Numbered from the stretch's first letter, positions 1 to 6,302 are shown. The stretch: 7,323 nucleotides of DNA from Spirochaetaceae bacterium (GCA_031290205.1 JAITNZ010000148.1:1-7323); one strand, 5' to 3'. Notes: generated by a model not told the origin, from the letters alone. Numbers and translations: made by a program.

Positions 1-1085
1 CATCCGGTGTTGGGGGAACTCGCTTTTACGCCTAATCTTAAATCGGATAACTGGACTAACCCCAAAGAGGTGTCATGGGGTGAGCGGGGCTGGCAGGTCG
101 AGAAGGCGGCTCTCGGCTCGCCGATGGGGAATATTGCTACCAATGATCAATATCTGATTAACCCCATCTATGAAACTGAAATCATGCAAGATGTTGCAAA
201 GAAATCAGTGATGATGAACCTCGTCCGCCATCGACCGATGGCGGGTACTTCCGTGTTCCTTCCTACTCGTGAGCGCGGTGGTGTCCAGCTTCACTGGCTC
301 ACCGCTTACGGTCAGGCTATCACGGGCAGCAAGCCACAGGGGGCGCAACGTGTGGAATTAAAAGCGTATACTCTGGCGGGTTTCATTCCGTGGTATGATG
401 AATTTGAGGAGGATGTGTTTGTCGATTTAGGTTCGATATTCATTGACGAGTTCACCGAAGCCTACGGTCAGGAGTTTGATAAGCGTGTTTGCTTGCTAAC
501 AATGCGCCGTTCACAGGCGCGATGTGCGCTCCCAATGTTACAACGGTAACGATAACAGGCGGCACCTTATCGAGTATCACTTGGGAAAAATTCAGGGACG
601 CTGTTTATAAAGTGGACGCAGAGGAGCGCAAGGACTGCTGTTGGTTTTTGCACGAAACGGTTCTCAATCATCTTGTCAATATTAAAGATGATTTGGGTAA
701 TCCGATATGGCGCAGACCGGGGGAAGGCTTTCTCAGGTACGGGCACGTGCGCTGACGCGCCCGCGCTCCTGCCATCCTCCTAGCCGCGCGCTCTATTGTT
801 ATGGCTTTGCTGTAGGGGGCGCCTCGTGTCGGATTGCACCTGCCGTATCAGGAAGTATCCATCTTGCCGCAGATTGCGGACTTTGCGCCGGATATGCCGT
901 TCGCAATTTTTATGAACCCTAAAAGAATTCAGCATGGCGATAGGAAGGGCATCGAGATAAAGAAGTTTGACGGCACGACCGAAAGCCTTGAACATGGGGA
1001 ATTATTCCTCCGCTTCCGCAAGCGGGACGGGTTCCTCGTTACTCGTCCGAAAGATAATATCGTGGTGATGAAAACGGGGGCATAG
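1..1085 (+). pseudogene. HK97-type phage major capsid protein, 5'-truncated by the window and broken by frameshift
   Basis: This would encode the structural subunit of a tailed-phage head. The frame is already open at base 1 and runs to 549. It continues in another frame from about 486 to 755 and again from about 834 to a TAG at 1083-1085. The three pieces join into one capsid-like protein: an N-terminal part containing GNIATNDQYLINPIYETE, a middle part containing WEKFRDAVYKVDAEER and WFLHETVLNHL, and a C-terminal part containing VLPQ/ILPQIADFAPD-type sequence and FAIFMNPKRI, a usual end of HK97-fold capsid proteins. The first lesion is a one-base loss near 483: adding one G there restores FDKACLLANNAPFTG. 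The second is an anomalous stretch at about 720-833 with stops at 753 and 813. No portal, protease or tail gene is visible here. Family assignment is from protein character, without a database search. Confidence 0.75.
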
Positions 1086-1099
1086 AGAATTAAAGAATC

Positions 1100-1127
1100 G
1101 GGGATAGAGAATAAATTCTCTATCCCC
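1100..1127. terminator. Perfect 13-bp hairpin between convergent phage genes
   Basis: The arms at 1100-1112 (GGGGATAGAGAAT) and 1115-1127 are perfect reverse complements around a 2-nt centre. A weaker outer pair (1080-1085 GCATAG with 1131-1136 CTATGC) extends it and reaches the capsid stop codon. It lies between the capsid end at 1085 and the end of the minus-strand gene at 1147, so it probably serves both directions. A run of seven T starts at 1142, but 14 nt beyond the stem, so it is not a textbook intrinsic terminator on the plus strand. Confidence 0.6.
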
Positions 1128-1146
1128 TATCTATGCCCGTATTTTT

Positions 1147-1578
1147 TTACATTGCTTTTTTTATCATGCCGTTGTTGGTTCGTAGTTCTGCTAGTTTTGC
1201 TTTTGTGGCGTAGCGGGATTTTTTCTTTCCTGAATAGATGTGGGCTTTGTGTTTCGAGCTGTGCCAAAATCCTAGCTGTTCTAATTCAGACTTGACATTT
1301 TCAGCATGGAAACAATATATCCAATAGCCGATAATTTCAATATCACATTTAAGATATGCGACTTTTGTGATGATGTGTTGTAATGTTGGCAGCGTGAACA
1401 GGTCGGGGGTTTCGTCTTTTTCTTTGTGGTATGCAAAAAAGGCTTCTGACATAATCGTTTCAAGAATTCTTTCAAAATCTTTTTTGTGTTCCTCGATGTT
1501 CGGCTCATCAAATACGCGCAGGGCGGTATAGATTGTCTTAGCGTCTGCTATTGTTTTGCAACTTGTAAAATAATTCAT
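1147..1578 (-). CDS. Phage-type degenerate J-domain (DnaJ-like) small protein
   Basis: A 143-residue protein of unknown function. Residues 7-40 (TIADAKTIYTAL followed by a helix containing FERILETIM) resemble a J-domain. The HPD tripeptide that activates Hsp70 is absent; FDEPN stands in its place, so co-chaperone activity is unlikely. Residues 78-130 contain IEIIGYWIYCFH, then LEQLGFWHSSKHKAHIYSGKKK. This recalls the C-terminal module of small DnaJ-like proteins common in phages and integrative elements, which typically read 'EI.G.W.W.sG....hk..Lk..Gf.ws.kK..Wy'. The ATG at 1578 is preceded by a good Shine-Dalgarno (GAGGAG, 7 nt spacing on the minus strand), which supports this start and expression. 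It converges on the capsid remnant. The family link is by recollection of the pattern and is moderately sure; the coding call is firmer. Confidence 0.65.
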   Translation of the reverse strand: MNYFTSCKTIADAKTIYTALRVFDEPNIEEHKKDFERILETIMSEAFFAYHKEKDETPDLFTLPTLQHIITKVAYLKCDIEIIGYWIYCFHAENVKSELEQLGFWHSSKHKAHIYSGKKKSRYATKAKLAELRTNNGMIKKAM

Positions 1579-1601
1579 AGTATACTCCTCTAGTTTTTTA
1601 T

Positions 1602-1623
1602 GCCGCCCCCATACGGAGGCGGC
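1602..1623 (-). other. GC-rich hairpin in the leader of the J-domain-like gene
   Basis: On the minus strand the arms GCCGCCTCC and GGGGGCGGC pair around a GTAT loop with one G-U wobble. The hairpin sits 23 nt upstream of the ATG at 1578 and just downstream of the small cysteine-rich gene. An A-rich stretch follows on the minus strand instead of a T run, so it does not look like an intrinsic terminator. It could be a processing or mRNA-stabilising structure between two co-transcribed genes. Confidence 0.4.
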
Positions 1624-1630
1624 TTGCGGC

Positions 1631-1801
1631 TTATGCAGCCGTTACCTTGTCTAGGGCTTTTGCTGCTTCGCCCTTCAATTCGTAATGAGGGCTAAAGATA
1701 CAAGAAGCGCAGATTTTTCTGTTTTCGCATTTATCGCAGACAAGAGCGCTGTCCACAAGCAGAGGGAAACACTTGATGATGTGTTCGATGGGCTTTGTCA
1801 T
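1631..1801 (-). CDS. Small four-cysteine (zinc-ribbon-like) phage-region protein, possibly 5'-truncated
   Basis: A 56-residue product from the ATG at 1801. It carries the knuckle CDKCENRKICASC (CxxC-x5-CxxC, with a further Cys in the N-terminal third), which could bind zinc; the rest is not recognised. The frame stays open upstream to a TTG at 1840, adding a 13-residue stretch with RRLGGAFSLP, but neither start has a Shine-Dalgarno. The upstream end coincides with the edge of the repeat mosaic: the inverted 36-nt motif begins at 1841. The natural 5' end may therefore have been lost when repeats inserted. It lies 52 bp upstream of the J-domain-like gene on the same strand, which suggests a former phage operon. 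The function is unknown and expression is doubtful. Confidence 0.4.
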   Translation of the reverse strand: MTKPIEHIIKCFPLLVDSALVCDKCENRKICASCIFSPHYELKGEAAKALDKVTAA

Positions 1802-1840
1802 GGGTAGACTGAAAGCCCCGCCCAGCCGCCGCACCCACAA

Positions 1841-1876
1841 GCGCGTTGATGCAGTAAACCGTTCATAGCGTGGCGC
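1841..1876 (-). repeat. 36-nt interspersed motif, copy 1 (inverted)
   Basis: Read on the minus strand, this matches the copy at 2145-2180 at about 30 of 36 positions (shared core GCGCCACGC-ATGAACG). Together the two form inverted ends around a ~340-bp repeat-rich interval. The outer edge touches the start region of the cysteine-rich gene. Confidence 0.7.
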
Positions 1877-1990
1877 AGGACAAGCTTAACAGCAAAACGC
1901 GCGGTAACGAGTATGGCAGCGTGCGCGTGCACATCGTGCGCCGGCATTCGCAGAGGCGTGGCGCAGACTAAACTAGCGCTAACAAAAATG

Positions 1991-2014
1991 CAAAGACACC
2001 TTTAGGTGGCTTTG
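1991..2014. repeat. Imperfect hairpin inside the MITE-like element
   Basis: The arms 1991-2001 and 2004-2014 pair at 10 of 11 positions around TT, with CACCTTTAGGTG at the centre. The wider segment 1997-2021 reappears inverted at 2086-2110 with about 20 of 25 matches. Confidence 0.65.
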
Positions 2015-2092
2015 TGCGCCCGGCACATGGCGGGGGAATGCTTTACATTGAAAGAGCAGTGCGACGGTGCAGAATGTAGATGAGTGGGCGCA

Positions 2093-2116
2093 CATGCTCA
2101 CCTAAAGGTGAGCATG
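2093..2116. repeat. Perfect 11-bp hairpin inside the MITE-like element
   Basis: The arms CATGCTCACCT and AGGTGAGCATG flank AA. The core CACCTAAAGGTG is the reverse complement of the core of the hairpin at 1991-2014, so the two hairpins are an inverted pair and could form a cruciform or a larger nested stem. No T run follows, so it is not an obvious terminator. Confidence 0.7.
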
Positions 2117-2144
2117 CAGTTATTGGGTAATGTAGCAATAACCT

Positions 2145-2180
2145 GCGCCACGCCATGAACGATTAACCGCAACAACGCCC
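2145..2180 (+). repeat. 36-nt interspersed motif, copy 2
   Basis: This is identical over 40 bp (2142-2181) to 6958-6997, nearly 5 kb away and in the same orientation. A diverged relative sits inside R1 at 2365-2400 (28 of 36). The shared core includes ATGAACGATTAACCGC. Identity over 40 bp implies recent duplication, gene conversion or strong conservation. Confidence 0.85.
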
Positions 2181-2181
2181 A

Positions 2182-2305
2182 ATAATAGCGTCAGGTAACC
2201 CTATCTTGCCATCACGTTTTCTAGTCGCGCAGCGCGGGGATATATGCTTTTGGTCTCTAAATTTGCACCGCTCACGCGGTGTGGGCGCGTTCATTGGGCG
2301 GGGTT
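2182..2305. other. Intergenic mosaic without a credible gene
   Basis: This stretch links copy 2 of the motif to R1. It contains a small perfect hairpin at 2266-2281 (CACCGC-TCAC-GCGGTG). At 2283-2304 is a block (GGGCGCGTTCATTGGGCGGGG) that recurs at 7001-7022 with one difference. A minus-strand open frame covers 2163-2504, but it is composed of the repeats themselves and is rich in Arg, Cys and Ser, so I do not call it a gene. Confidence 0.5.
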
Positions 2306-2506
2306 GGGCGCAACGCAGTGCGCGCGGCGCGTTGATACCGCTTTCTGAACAGTGGCTTTTGCTGGCGCTACGCCGTGCTCGATTAACTGCGTGAACGCCC
2401 TCAACGTTTCGGGCGCAGTTACTGGGCGAGGGGGAGACTTCCCCCTCCATATACTGGAGATTTCCATAGCGCCAACCTGATTTACCCAGAATTTTGAAGT
2501 GCACCC
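2306..2506 (+). repeat. Repeat R1 (~200 bp), left arm of the inverted pair
   Basis: Its reverse complement matches 6738-6936 over essentially the whole length, with roughly 20-25 differences and a 2-nt gap. Long identical runs include those around GCGTAGCGCCAGCAAAA and AAGTCTCCCCCTCGCCCAGT. It contains a diverged copy of the 36-nt motif at 2365-2400. It also has a near-palindrome at 2428-2447 (GAGGGGGA, 4-nt centre, TCCCCCTC). The match stops at GCACCC (2501-2506), about 55 bp before the aminopeptidase start. Confidence 0.85.
2428..2447. repeat. 8-bp G/C hairpin inside R1
   Basis: GAGGGGGA and TCCCCCTC flank GACT. The structure is kept in R2 at 6797-6816, while the bases just outside it (towards the host genes) are the least conserved part of the repeat. 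It is probably a structural core of the repeat. Confidence 0.6.
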
Positions 2507-2522
2507 ATTCGCAAGGGTATGG

Positions 2523-2551
2523 TTGACTTTTTATAAAGCCCCAATTACTCT
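2523..2551 (+). promoter_or_regulatory. Possible sigma70-like promoter for the aminopeptidase
   Basis: TTGACT (2523-2528) is a near-consensus -35. With a 17-nt spacer the -10 would be TACTCT, a poor match. Transcription would start only a few bases before the ATG at 2563, leaving no room for a leader. It begins 17 bp beyond the edge of R1. Weak support. Confidence 0.3.
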
Positions 2552-2562
2552 ATTGAAGACTG

Positions 2563-3630
2563 ATGAAACATCCTATTATGTCCATTGCCCCTTTCATTAT
2601 AGCACTAGCCACTCTGGGTTTTTGCTCCTGCTTGTTCTCGGCGTGTTATACCTTAACGCAGGGTGCGGCAATGATAGGCTTCTTGCGCAGAGGCGTCCCG
2701 CTTGAAAGCCTGCTTGCTCACAACGCGCCGGACGAAACTGTCCGTTTTGTCGAACAGGTTGAGGATATACGGCGTTTTGCCGTTGAGGAACTCGGTCTAA
2801 AACCGACAAAAAACTATACCCGTTATGTCGAGATAGAGCGGAATTATCTTGCCGCCGTCGTATCGGCTTCGGCAAAGGATAGTTTTACCCGTTACCAGTG
2901 GTGGTTTCCCATTGTCGGCAAGGTTCCTTATAAAGGGTTTTTTAATCCAGACGACGCAAAAAAAGAAGGCGCAAAACTCCAACAAAAAGACCTTGATGTC
3001 TGGATACGCCCCGTCGAGGCTTTTTCAACGCTTGGATGGTTCCGCGATCCGCTCTATTCTTTTATGAAGGATTATCCTGCGAGCCGTCTTGCCGATTTGA
3101 TTATCCACGAATCTTTCCATGCGACGATTTTCTTACACGATCATGTTCAGTTTAACGAAGAGCTTGCCGAATTCATCGGCAACGAAGGCGCGCGCCTCTA
3201 TATCGAAAAAAAATACGGTGCGGATTCTGTGCTGATGCGTGAAATGATTGCGCAGGAAGAAGACAGCGCTCGGTTTGTGTCCTTTATTCAGAGTTTGATT
3301 GCTGAACTCAATTTGATCTATACGAGCACAGAGCCGCGTGAAGAAAAACTAGCAAGAAAAACGGAAATAATAAAAGCCGCCCAAGAACGCTTTGCCGAAG
3401 ACTATCAAACGATGTTTAAGAGCGAGCGCTACTGGGCTTTTGCCACGATGGAAATTAACAATGCTTACCTTGAACTGTACAATTTATACTACGAAGGGAA
3501 CAGCCGACTGAAAGAATTGTACGCGGCATCGGGGAGCGACATCCACAAGTTTATCGCGGCGGCAAAACAGTTGAACGCAAAGGGCAAGCCGATGGAACAA
3601 TTGGAGAGCATAATGAGGAATGAGGAATGA
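2563..3630 (+). CDS. Putative zinc aminopeptidase of the COG4324 family, lipoprotein-like
   Basis: A 355-residue putative metallopeptidase; the family substrate is not established. Residues 7-28 form a hydrophobic signal ending LFSAC, so Cys28 could be lipidated and the enzyme anchored to a membrane facing the periplasm (Phe at -3 makes the lipobox non-classical, but spirochaete lipoboxes are permissive). The mature part follows the family pattern: YTLTQG near the start, FAVEELGL at 72-79, WWFPIVGKVPYKGFF at 113-127, FSTLGWFRDPL at 154-164, the metal site HESFH at 182-186, then FNEELAEFIGNEGA at 197-210 supplying the likely third zinc ligand. Length and motif order look complete. The ATG at 2563 has only a weak GAAG upstream. 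The stop lies inside a 7-bp tandem repeat at 3613-3633. The next gene has its own promoter, so this is probably monocistronic. Confidence 0.85.
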   Translation: MKHPIMSIAPFIIALATLGFCSCLFSACYTLTQGAAMIGFLRRGVPLESLLAHNAPDETVRFVEQVEDIRRFAVEELGLKPTKNYTRYVEIERNYLAAVVSASAKDSFTRYQWWFPIVGKVPYKGFFNPDDAKKEGAKLQQKDLDVWIRPVEAFSTLGWFRDPLYSFMKDYPASRLADLIIHESFHATIFLHDHVQFNEELAEFIGNEGARLYIEKKYGADSVLMREMIAQEEDSARFVSFIQSLIAELNLIYTSTEPREEKLARKTEIIKAAQERFAEDYQTMFKSERYWAFATMEINNAYLELYNLYYEGNSRLKELYAASGSDIHKFIAAAKQLNAKGKPMEQLESIMRNEE

Positions 3631-3633
3631 GGA
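3613..3633 (+). repeat. ATGAGGA x3 tandem repeat across the aminopeptidase stop codon
   Basis: Three perfect, head-to-tail 7-bp units encode the last residues (MRNEE) and the TGA of the aminopeptidase. Since 7 is not a multiple of 3, gain or loss of a unit would change the C-terminal frame. Confidence 0.85.
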
Positions 3634-3646
3634 ACGTTGGAGGGGC

Positions 3647-3675
3647 TTGCCACAGCCTTATCTTTGTGATAAAAT
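3647..3675 (+). promoter_or_regulatory. Sigma70-like promoter for the acidic protein / MptE-like unit
   Basis: TTGCCA (3647-3652), a 17-nt spacer and TAAAAT (3670-3675) each differ from consensus at one position. It lies between the aminopeptidase stop and the ATG at 3752, giving a leader of about 70 nt. Confidence 0.6.
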
Positions 3676-3751
3676 AGGTCGATAATGTTAAGTATAGGCT
3701 CTAGTTTCACTTTAGGAGACTCGAAGGGCAGGACGGTGTTAAGGAAACAGC

Positions 3752-4906
3752 ATGAAAAGCGGTAAAAAACCTTCAATTTTTACAAACCGAAGCGGTATTG
3801 GCTCTTATGACGAGCTTGACGAGTATGGCGTTTGGGTTAAAAGCGAACCTGAGGACATCCAAACTGATACTTCGGATGATTTAGACATAGCCGATTTTTT
3901 TGATGATGATCTTAGCCAGCCTCCGCCTCAAGATGATGATGATTTCGAATTTTCAGAAAACATTCAAAAACCGAAACTGGAAGAAGAAATCGAGGAACTG
4001 GAAACTCTGTCCGCGCTTGATGGGGACGCTTCAGGTCTGAAAGACGACCCGCTTCCTGACCTAGATATCTTTGATATTGACGATATTTTACCGGGCGAGG
4101 GCGAAACGGCTTGTAAGTCCGCAACTGGAGAAAAACCAAGCGGCAATGAAGGGAACGCTGTTTCTGCGGAACTTCTTATCAAGATTGCCGACGAGCTTTC
4201 TTCGATAAAGACTGAGTTGGCGACATTAAAAAGCGAGGTTACCACCATTCGTGAGCCTCCAGTCGAAAACACGGTGCTTGAAGAGCTTGAATATCCCGAA
4301 CAGGTCGCGGCGCTTGAAACAATGGAAACTCCCATGCAAGATGCGGCGCGTGAAACGGCGGAGCCTTTTGAAATAGTGCAAGTTCCTCAAGTAATCGCGG
4401 GGGCGGCTGAAGAAGGTGAAGCTCTCGCAAGCGAAGTCGATGTTTTCGAAGGGATAGCATCCTCCGACCTTGAGTCGGCGCCGCCTAATATCGAGACAGA
4501 TAGTAATATCGAGACACCCGAAGCAGATTGGCAGCTGCCTGAAGTAGGGGAAGCGCCCCAAGCAGATGAAGCGGCTCTTGAAGTGATAGAAGCGCCGGAA
4601 GGAGTTACGGAACCTGCTGAAACAAGCGAAGACTCCATCTTGCCCGATCCCGACCTCGTTGACACATGGGTGGAAAAACCGCCCGAAGAGGAAGTAGGAG
4701 CGTTCGAGCCTGACGAGAAGCAAGCGGAATCAGGCGAAGAAACAGAAATGGATAGAAGGCTCAAGAGTGAAATAAAAACCGTGCTTGCCTATATAGACCA
4801 GTTACTTGATTTTTTACCATACGAAAAGATTATAGAGTTTGCACATTCCGATAAATTTTTGATATATAAAAAAGTTTTTAAGGACTTGGGGCTTGCCGAA
4901 GAATGA
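3752..4906 (+). CDS. Acidic, low-complexity spirochaete protein of unknown function
   Basis: A 384-residue soluble protein with no signal peptide or membrane segment. Three parts can be seen. Residues about 15-35 form an N-terminal block (SYDELDEYGVWVKSEPEDI) that looks conserved. A long Asp/Glu/Pro/Ala-rich region at 36-330 contains one predicted heptad helix (about 139-167, LLIKIADELSSIKTELATLK). The C-terminal basic-hydrophobic helical module at 333-381 (IKTVLAYIDQLLDFLPYEKI, then FLIYKKVFKDLGL) looks folded. The layout, a disordered acidic linker between short end modules, suggests a scaffold or adaptor; this is inference. The ATG at 3752 has AAGGAAA upstream at good spacing. It is followed after 30 nt by the MptE-like gene, probably its partner. 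I do not recognise a named family. Confidence 0.8.
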   Translation: MKSGKKPSIFTNRSGIGSYDELDEYGVWVKSEPEDIQTDTSDDLDIADFFDDDLSQPPPQDDDDFEFSENIQKPKLEEEIEELETLSALDGDASGLKDDPLPDLDIFDIDDILPGEGETACKSATGEKPSGNEGNAVSAELLIKIADELSSIKTELATLKSEVTTIREPPVENTVLEELEYPEQVAALETMETPMQDAARETAEPFEIVQVPQVIAGAAEEGEALASEVDVFEGIASSDLESAPPNIETDSNIETPEADWQLPEVGEAPQADEAALEVIEAPEGVTEPAETSEDSILPDPDLVDTWVEKPPEEEVGAFEPDEKQAESGEETEMDRRLKSEIKTVLAYIDQLLDFLPYEKIIEFAHSDKFLIYKKVFKDLGLAEE

Positions 4907-4910
4907 GCCT

Positions 4911-4930
4911 CCTCGCGACAAGCCGCGAGG
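4911..4930 (+). promoter_or_regulatory. Hairpin sequestering the Shine-Dalgarno of the MptE-like gene
   Basis: CCTCGCG (4911-4917) and CGCGAGG (4924-4930) form a perfect 7-bp stem with a 6-nt loop. The right arm contains the GAGG that serves the GTG start at 4937. The left arm begins 4 nt after the stop of the acidic gene (4904-4906), so a ribosome terminating there would open the stem. This is a classic arrangement for translational coupling. Confidence 0.55.
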
Positions 4931-4936
4931 TATCTT

Positions 4937-6100
4937 GTGAAAAAGATTCATTCTGAGTATAACCCTGAACGTGAAGCAGAACGCTATATAGCACAGATGG
5001 CGCTACAAGAGAGCATAAAGTATTTTATTTTGCTTGAATGCGGGATATGCTATGTAATTCCCTATTTGCGTCAAAGAAATAGAAATGCAAAAATTATTTC
5101 GCTTCATATATCGGCTGATTATATATCGAGTAATAGTTTTGTTCCCCCCCAAAATATTCCCGATGCCGAATGGTCTCCTGAAAGCAAAATAAGCTGTAGC
5201 GATTTTCTTGAAAAAGAAATCGAAGATATAGAATCGGATAAAATTAAAATCATTGAATGGCGTCCCGCACTTTCATTAGGTGGCGAAAAATATCTTGCGC
5301 TCTTAAAAGAGGCGGCGCGATTTATCAAATGGACGGATGCCAATAAGCGAACGATTACCCATTTTAGCAGCCGCTGGCAGCGTAATGCGAGAAAAAACAG
5401 AGATATAGCGCAGCGGGGCTTTCACCCCGTACATTCCAATAAGAAAAATATTATCATCTGTGCATCGGGTCCCGGTCTGGAAAACGATATTGATATTATA
5501 AAAGAAATGAAGGCAAAAAACGGTAGCGAGCTGTTGGCGGTATCATCAGCCTATAGCGCACTTATTGCCCATAATATTGTTCCCGATATAATGATAACGA
5601 GTGACGGCGGGAACTGGGCGCGATTCCATTTATACGAAGCCGCCCGCTTTTCTGGCAATATGCTTGTTGTTGCGACATTGCATGCTGCTCTGCTTTCCGA
5701 TTTTTCAACATTCCCGCTTCTGTTGTTTAGCGACGGCACTGACGGGGAGGAAAAGCTCCTAGAGGGAGCGCCTATACTGCATTGGAGGCTGCCCGCACGG
5801 GGGACGGTTACGGCAAACGCCATAGATTTTGCCCTGCGCTGGACAGAGGGGGATGTATATATTACAGGGCTCGATCTTGCAAATAACGATATATGCAGCC
5901 ATGCGCGCCCCTATTCATTTGATATGCTGCTCTGGCAGAAATCGAACAGATTTAATCCTTACTACCACGAACACTATAAGCGGGCGAGGGCAATCGAGGA
6001 AGGCGGCGCATATACCCTATATAACGAATGGTTTAAAAAAGAATTGCCAAAATATTCCCCGCGTCTTTTCTTTTTAAGCGGTAACTATTCAGTCGAGTAA
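4937..6100 (+). CDS. MptE-like / DUF115 family protein (motility-accessory-factor related)
   Basis: A 387-residue cytoplasmic protein. The family (6-hydroxymethylpterin diphosphokinase MptE-like, DUF115) also contains the Maf flagellin glycosyltransferases, so activity here could be nucleotide-sugar or pterin directed. Residues 1-165 are a variable N-terminal domain. The family core follows: NIIICASGPGLE at 171-182 (the nucleotide-binding loop, with SGPGL in place of the more usual SGPSL), VPDIMITSDGGNW at 215-227, RGTVTANAIDFAL at 288-300 and DVYITGLDL at 306-314. The C-terminus is short, with no extra domain. Start is GTG at 4937, with GAGG 6 nt upstream inside a hairpin. It follows the acidic protein by 30 nt. 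A flagellar or surface-glycan role is plausible in a spirochaete but is inference; no flagellar gene is in the window. Confidence 0.75.
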   Translation: MKKIHSEYNPEREAERYIAQMALQESIKYFILLECGICYVIPYLRQRNRNAKIISLHISADYISSNSFVPPQNIPDAEWSPESKISCSDFLEKEIEDIESDKIKIIEWRPALSLGGEKYLALLKEAARFIKWTDANKRTITHFSSRWQRNARKNRDIAQRGFHPVHSNKKNIIICASGPGLENDIDIIKEMKAKNGSELLAVSSAYSALIAHNIVPDIMITSDGGNWARFHLYEAARFSGNMLVVATLHAALLSDFSTFPLLLFSDGTDGEEKLLEGAPILHWRLPARGTVTANAIDFALRWTEGDVYITGLDLANNDICSHARPYSFDMLLWQKSNRFNPYYHEHYKRARAIEEGGAYTLYNEWFKKELPKYSPRLFFLSGNYSVE

Positions 6101-6125
6101 TGCCGGGGATCCTGTCACGAGGACG

Positions 6126-6165
6126 ATCAGACCCACGCGGACTGATTTCGACTAGGGTTTTGTTT
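6126..6165 (+). terminator. Possible weak terminator after the MptE-like gene
   Basis: ATCAGACC (6126-6133) pairs with GGACTGAT (6139-6146) with one mismatch and a 5-nt loop. A T-rich but interrupted stretch (GGGTTTTGTTTT) follows about 9 nt later. Right place, imperfect form. The rest of 6101-6302 shows no gene I can support, only a small perfect inverted repeat at 6261-6274 (AAGCG-CAAA-CGCTT) that lies just past the end of the PUR-domain gene. Confidence 0.3.
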
Positions 6166-6302
6166 TGAGGAACCACCCCATTTTCGGCTAGATTAATTAT
6201 GAGGCAATGCGCTACGTATCTGAGAAAGCCTTCCTCTGTATTGTTATGAGTTACGAGCTTAAGCGCAAACGCTTCCTAACATACCGGCATGAGGAGAAAA
6301 CG

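Larger units (their letters stand above)
1955..2154. mobile_element. MITE-like non-coding element with 11-bp inverted ends
   Basis: The ends GGCGTGGCGCA (1955-1965) and TGCGCCACGCC (2144-2154) are perfect inverted repeats 200 bp apart. No open frame of credible length lies between them. Inside are two long hairpins (1991-2014 and 2093-2116) that are mirror images of each other. Short length, inverted ends and strong secondary structure fit a miniature inverted-repeat element. However, no target-site duplication is evident, and the right end is shared with the 36-nt motif, so the boundaries may belong to a larger repeat. No transposase in the window is shown to act on it. Confidence 0.45.

Noticed and set aside
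480..495. Programmed ribosomal frameshift in the capsid gene
   Set aside because: No slippery heptamer is visible at the frame change, and the gene carries a second lesion downstream, so decay is the simpler explanation.
2163..2504. A 113-codon minus-strand open frame
   Set aside because: It lies wholly in R1 and the adjacent mosaic, has a compositionally odd Arg/Cys/Ser-rich product and no convincing ribosome-binding site. The frame reflects repeat sequence rather than a gene.
1841..2506. CRISPR array
   Set aside because: The repeated 36-nt motif has a tempting length, but copies are irregularly spaced, in both orientations and diverged, with no uniform spacers and no cas genes.
2523..2562. 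Riboswitch or structured leader before the aminopeptidase
   Set aside because: Only about 55 bp separate R1 from the ATG and no stem of note is present.
3964..4764. Long minus-strand open frames opposite the acidic protein gene
   Set aside because: They mirror the GAA/GAG/GCG-rich codons of the real gene, giving Ser/Phe-rich or Arg/Phe-rich low-complexity products typical of antisense shadows.
6261..6274. Intrinsic terminator for the PUR-domain gene
   Set aside because: The inverted repeat AAGCG-CAAA-CGCTT is only 5 bp and is not followed by a T run on the minus strand.
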